The notes under the pieces: generated by a model | What the model was told of the DNA's origin: nothing | What the model saw: the letters and a program-made list of their open reading frames with translations, nothing else | Database searches by the model: none | Translations under genes and position numbers: made by a program | Assembly (NCBI GenBank): GCA_947443645.1 | Contig: CANEXF010000006.1 | Span: 62,001-126,000, forward strand | Reading direction: 5' to 3' | Length of the DNA: 64,000 nucleotides | Origin: Comamonadaceae bacterium | GTDB lineage: Bacteria > Pseudomonadota > Gammaproteobacteria > Burkholderiales > Burkholderiaceae_C | Part shown: in pieces, positions 60,662 to 64,000 of the stretch | Position numbering within the stretch: position 1 is the stretch's first letter | Layout: each line of letters opens with the position of its first letter

Positions 60662-61975
60662 TCAAGCCGGTATTGAATAGGACGGCTCAAGCGGCGCCGC
60701 ACTGGAGTCCCAGACATAAGACGCGGAAAACGCTCGCCAGTCAGTGCTCTTTGGAACGATGGCCTGGAACGCGCAAACGCTGGCTGGAATACGCATGGCT
60801 CCGGTGCCTATGGCTGGCGCACCGGACTGAAAAGCCCGGACCGCTTCCAGCATCTGCTTGCGAAACTCCACGATGGCCAGATCGCTGGCGCCCAGTCGCT
60901 CATGCGTGCGATCGGCAATAGGCCCCATCGTCACCCACATCGCCACATCCTGATTTGGAAAACCGGTAATACCGGTGAAATTTCCGGCTTTCATGGCAGC
61001 CCTGTCCTGCCAGAAATGATTGCTTCGGTTGCGCAAGGGGGAATAATTTTCATCCAGATCAACGCCCAACTCCTGGCCTAAAAATTTTCTCCAACTTGCC
61101 GTATCTGGAGTTTGCGAGGCATGCCCCCAAGCGATGAAATAAAACGCTGTGTGGGTGTCGTCCATGGGCACATTGATATTGGCCACGTTGTACAGATTGT
61201 TTGGCGGAATCAGCGCCGTGGCTGGCGCGACAAAAACCGTTGAACGCACATAGTCGTTACTGGCCGCATTGCTGATGGGCCTGCGAATTGCAGCGTAACG
61301 GAAACCGTAAACGCCTCGCTCCAATTGCAGGCGCGGCGCCTTGTCAGTCGACGGACGCAGCCATGTCGTGTCAGTTGCCTGGGCCGTATCAACACGCGCA
61401 GGCACCATGTCAGACGAGTGCAGGCTGGAGCTGTGTGCAGAGTCAATGGCGCCCTCCAAGATCTGCGCCCAGTTACAGGGAATGAGCACTTTAGCAATGG
61501 TCACCCGGGCATCGGCTGTGGGCGCCCAGGCCGGTGGTTCAAACTCTGGCTGGGTGTCAGCAGGCCCCATGTAGGCCCAGACAAAACCACCCCACTCCTT
61601 GGTCGGATAAGCCAAATGCTTGACCTTTTGCACCATGCCGCTGGCGACAGGTTCTGAAACCATTTCCAGGACATTACCTTCCACGTCCATCTTCCAGCCG
61701 TGATACAGGCAGCGCAGACCACAGTCCTCGTTACGACCAAAAACCAGCGACGCACGCCGATGCGGACAGTACTCGTCCATCACACCGACACGTCCGTTGG
61801 TGTCGCGAAACACGACGAGGTCCTCACCAAATATCCTGGCCTTGATGGGTGTGCCATCGGGCTCGCTGACTTCTTCGATCAGACAAACCGGCGTCCAGTG
61901 ACGACGCATCAACTGCCCCATGGGCGCCTGGCCTTCCACACGGCACAACAATTCATTTTCTTCGTGACTCAACAT
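60662..61975 (-). CDS. pht3: phthalate 4,5-dioxygenase, oxygenase subunit
   Basis: This 437-residue Rieske non-heme iron oxygenase adds both atoms of O2 to phthalate, giving cis-4,5-dihydrodiol. The Rieske motif is C-P-H-R-R ... C-L-Y-H-G-W (about residues 70-95). The start M-L-S-H-E-E-N-E-L-L-C-R-V-E-G and M-G-Q-L-M-R-R-H-W-T-P-V-C-L-I-E-E-V are close to what I know of OphA2/Pht3. The mononuclear iron histidines lie in the region D-S-A-H-S-S-S-L-H-S. It is divergent from its reductase gene across a 136-bp promoter region with a palindrome. Confidence 0.92.
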   Translation of the reverse strand: MLSHEENELLCRVEGQAPMGQLMRRHWTPVCLIEEVSEPDGTPIKARIFGEDLVVFRDTNGRVGVMDEYCPHRRASLVFGRNEDCGLRCLYHGWKMDVEGNVLEMVSEPVASGMVQKVKHLAYPTKEWGGFVWAYMGPADTQPEFEPPAWAPTADARVTIAKVLIPCNWAQILEGAIDSAHSSSLHSSDMVPARVDTAQATDTTWLRPSTDKAPRLQLERGVYGFRYAAIRRPISNAASNDYVRSTVFVAPATALIPPNNLYNVANINVPMDDTHTAFYFIAWGHASQTPDTASWRKFLGQELGVDLDENYSPLRNRSNHFWQDRAAMKAGNFTGITGFPNQDVAMWVTMGPIADRTHERLGASDLAIVEFRKQMLEAVRAFQSGAPAIGTGAMRIPASVCAFQAIVPKSTDWRAFSASYVWDSSAAPLEPSYSIPA

Positions 61976-62043
61976 GGCAAATATCCTTCAAACAGATGGA
62001 ATCAGGAATAAATTTAAAACAACTTGCAAATTCGCATCGTCGA

Positions 62044-62071
62044 GATTATTCTTAGTCCACTAAGATTATTC
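62044..62071. promoter_or_regulatory. operator candidate in the divergent phthalate promoter
   Basis: CTTAG-TCCA-CTAAG (62051-62064) is an inverted repeat flanked by two direct copies of GATTATTC (62044-62051 and 62064-62071) spaced exactly 20 bp, about two helical turns. It lies in the gap between the oxygenase and reductase genes, 40 bp before the reductase start. IclR- or MarR-type regulators of aromatic catabolism use sites of this style. The regulator gene is not in the window. Confidence 0.55.
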
Positions 62072-62111
62072 GAAGTCTTTTGCTTTGTCAAGAATGTTTA
62101 TGGAGACCACG

Positions 62112-63110
62112 ATGAGCGTTAACCCTAGCGTTGCCAAAAAAACGGGATTGCCGCCTGCTGATTCAGGCTTCTTCCAGCTGATGGTGGCAAGAAAAGTTGC
62201 ATTGGCAACGGATATCCAGCTGTTCGAGCTACGCCACCCAGAAGGTTGCGACCTGCCAGCCTTCACCGCAGGCGCGCACATCACGGTTCAGACACCGAAC
62301 GGTTCGAGGCGCAACTATTCGCTCTGTAGCGACCCAAGCGATGCCAGCATGTATCAAATCGCGGTCAAGCGTGACGCAACGGGGCGCGGTGGCTCCATCA
62401 GCATGGCAGATGAACTGCATGAAGGCGCCCTGCTTTCACTGAGCGCGCCACGCAATAACTTTGAACTGCACCCACGGGCCAATAATTTCATTTTTGTAGC
62501 CGGCGGCATAGGCATCACACCCATTTTTTCCATGATGCGGCAGCTGAAAGGCCAGGGAAACCAACAGTTCAAGCTGATTTACTGCACGCGCGATGCAGCC
62601 AATACGGCCTTTCTGACAGAACTCAACAGCACAGAGTTTTCGGCGCATGTCCAGCTTCACCATGACCACGGCGACATCAACAACGCACTGGATTTCTGGC
62701 CTGTGTTCGAAACTCCGAGCAACGCACATGTCTACTGCTGCGGGCCTCGCGGGCTGATGGATGCGGTCGCGGACATGACGGGGCACTGGCCATCAGGTGC
62801 GGTTCACTTCGAAAGTTTTGGCGTCGACGCCAGCGCATTTCAAGTCAATACGGCCTTCTCGGTCTATTTGCAAAAAAGTGGCGTCCGCGTGCCGGTCTCG
62901 GCGGATCAGTCCATTCTTGAGGCTTTGCTCGTAGCAGGGCAGCACGTGATCAGTTCCTGCGAGAGCGGTACTTGCGGTTCCTGTCGAACCGGCTTGCTGT
63001 CCGGCCAGGCAGAACACCGCGACATGGTTTTGACTGACGAAGAAAAAGGCAGCAGCATCATGGTTTGTGTGTCACGCGCGACATCGGCTGAGCTGGTGCT
63101 GGACCTATGA
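62112..63110 (+). CDS. pht2: phthalate dioxygenase reductase (PDR/VanB family)
   Basis: This 332-residue flavin and iron-sulfur protein passes electrons from NADH to the Rieske oxygenase. It has an FMN-binding barrel (about 15-115, with R-N-Y-S-L-C-S-D), an NAD-binding domain (about 115-230, with [14 protein letters not shown] and C-C-G-P-R-G-L-M), and a C-terminal plant-type [2Fe-2S] ferredoxin domain (about 245-332) with [12 protein letters not shown] and a later C-V-S. The ATG at 62112 is used because GGAG lies 6-7 bp before it. It ends in an ATGA overlap with the dihydrodiol dehydrogenase gene. Confidence 0.92.
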   Translation: MSVNPSVAKKTGLPPADSGFFQLMVARKVALATDIQLFELRHPEGCDLPAFTAGAHITVQTPNGSRRNYSLCSDPSDASMYQIAVKRDATGRGGSISMADELHEGALLSLSAPRNNFELHPRANNFIFVAGGIGITPIFSMMRQLKGQGNQQFKLIYCTRDAANTAFLTELNSTEFSAHVQLHHDHGDINNALDFWPVFETPSNAHVYCCGPRGLMDAVADMTGHWPSGAVHFESFGVDASAFQVNTAFSVYLQKSGVRVPVSADQSILEALLVAGQHVISSCESGTCGSCRTGLLSGQAEHRDMVLTDEEKGSSIMVCVSRATSAELVLDL

Positions 63111-64000
63111 GCCAGAGCACCAGCACACCGCTGAGGCTGGGCGTCGTTGGTCTTGGACGAGCCTTCACGATCATGCTGCCAACATTTGTGCAGGACAGCC
63201 GTGTCAGGCTGGTTGGCGCAACAGACCCGATTGCATCTGCCAGGGCGCAGTTCGAAAAAGATTTCAGCGCGCCAACCCATGCATCTATTGATGAGCTCTG
63301 TGCAGATCCTGACGTAGAAGTGGTCTACATCGCCTCACCGCATCAGTTCCATGCCGACCACGTGTGTCTTGCGGCGACGCACGGTAAACACATCCTGGTT
63401 GAAAAGCCGATGGCACTCTCGCTTCAGGAGTGCACCCGCATGATTGACGCCGCACGCGAGGCAAAGGTTCAGCTCATTGTGGGCCACAGTCACAGCTTCA
63501 ACCTGCCGATCAAGCGCACGCGCGAACTGATTGACAGCGGAATCTACGGCAGCGTGAAGATGATCACAGCGCTGAATTTCACTGATTTTCTGTATCGGCC
63601 ACGGCGACCAGAGGAGCTTGACACAGCAGCGGGTGGCGGCGTCATTCACAGCCAGGCCACACACCAGATAGACATCATCAGGCTGCTGGGCGGCGGACTG
63701 GTGCGCAGCGTGAAGGCGCATACAGGCGCGTGGGACCCTGTGCGTCCTACAGAGGGCGCTTACAGTGCGCTGCTGGAGTTTGAAGGTGGTGCCTTTGCAT
63801 CGGCCACCTACAGCGGGTATGGTCACTTCGACTCGGACGAACTGATGGACAACATCAGCGAGCTCGGACTGTGCAAGAGCAACGCGGACTACGGCGCTTC
63901 ACGCAAGCGTCTGCTCAGCGCGGCAAGCTCAGACTCAGAAGCCGCACTGAAAGCGGCTCGCAATTACGGCGGCGGCCTGTATGCCCCCAACATCAGTCCG
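63107..64000 (+). CDS. pht4: phthalate 4,5-cis-dihydrodiol dehydrogenase (Gfo/Idh/MocA family, 3' end outside window)
   Basis: The frame is open from the ATG at 63107 to the right edge, giving 298 residues; the C-terminus is missing. It belongs to the Gfo/Idh/MocA oxidoreductases. The N-terminal Rossmann fold reads [10 protein letters not shown], and the E-K-P-M-A-L-S motif with the catalytic-region lysine and the H-S-Q-A-T-H-Q-I-D substrate loop follow. Pht4/OphB, which oxidises the dihydrodiol to 4,5-dihydroxyphthalate, is a member of this family, and the segment I-S-E-L-G-L-C-K-S near residue 258 fits it. The gene overlaps the reductase gene by 4 bp, which supports the assignment. Confidence 0.88.
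   Translation, partial: MSQSTSTPLRLGVVGLGRAFTIMLPTFVQDSRVRLVGATDPIASARAQFEKDFSAPTHASIDELCADPDVEVVYIASPHQFHADHVCLAATHGKHILVEKPMALSLQECTRMIDAAREAKVQLIVGHSHSFNLPIKRTRELIDSGIYGSVKMITALNFTDFLYRPRRPEELDTAAGGGVIHSQATHQIDIIRLLGGGLVRSVKAHTGAWDPVRPTEGAYSALLEFEGGAFASATYSGYGHFDSDELMDNISELGLCKSNADYGASRKRLLSAASSDSEAALKAARNYGGGLYAPNISP

Overview
The window looks like chromosomal DNA of a betaproteobacterium of the order Burkholderiales, most likely family Comamonadaceae (Polaromonas/Rhodoferax/Variovorax type). The reasons are the high GC content, the gene order glyA-nrdR-minor pilins-ribDE-ribBA-ribH-nusB-tolQRA-dnaE, several orphan Bug-type periplasmic receptors, and two interspersed repeat families of a style I associate with this group. 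The genus is an inference. I see no insertion sequence, integrase, phage gene or CRISPR array.

Region 1 (1-6.5 kb): the 5' part of a DUF349 gene, then about 1 kb without protein genes that holds a chain of perfect stem-loops ending in an intrinsic terminator (candidate structured RNA, minus strand), a lytic transglycosylase, a ZTP (pfl-motif) riboswitch in front of glyA, and nrdR. Region 2 (6.6-13.9 kb): a type IV pilus minor-pilin operon, fimT-pilV-pilW-pilX-pilY1-pilE. Region 3 (13.9-22.1 kb): riboflavin genes ribD, ribE, ribBA, ribH, then nusB, a class I aminotransferase, and ybgC-tolQ-tolR-tolA; tolB and pal are not in the window. An 84-bp repeat is tandemly duplicated between tolQ and tolR.

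Region 4 (22.1-47.6 kb) is mostly housekeeping: dnaE, trhO, gluQRS, trmB, an RluA-type pseudouridine synthase, alaS and tRNA-Gly. Mixed in are the ergothioneine genes egtB and egtD about 12 kb apart, a flavodoxin/DoxX/pirin set divergent from a LysR regulator, a LuxR-type regulator divergent from a DUF3237/Bug pair across a perfect 24-bp inverted repeat, a succinate-semialdehyde dehydrogenase, a tautomerase-SnoaL fusion and a CYTH-CHAD protein.

Region 5 (47.6-64 kb) is an accessory catabolic region. A GntR regulator lies between a dehydrogenase/Bug pair and a GlcG-like gene. A long minus-strand series encodes an aldehyde dehydrogenase, a ThDP-dependent decarboxylase-like enzyme, a Bug receptor, a helix-turn-helix/citrate-synthase fusion, an EamA transporter, 4,5-dihydroxyphthalate decarboxylase, another Bug receptor and a phthalate 4,5-dioxygenase oxygenase. 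Divergent from it are the dioxygenase reductase and a Gfo/Idh/MocA dihydrodiol dehydrogenase cut by the window edge. Together the last genes give a full phthalate-to-protocatechuate route. The ThDP enzyme, aldehyde dehydrogenase and citrate-synthase-like fusion are the least explained part.
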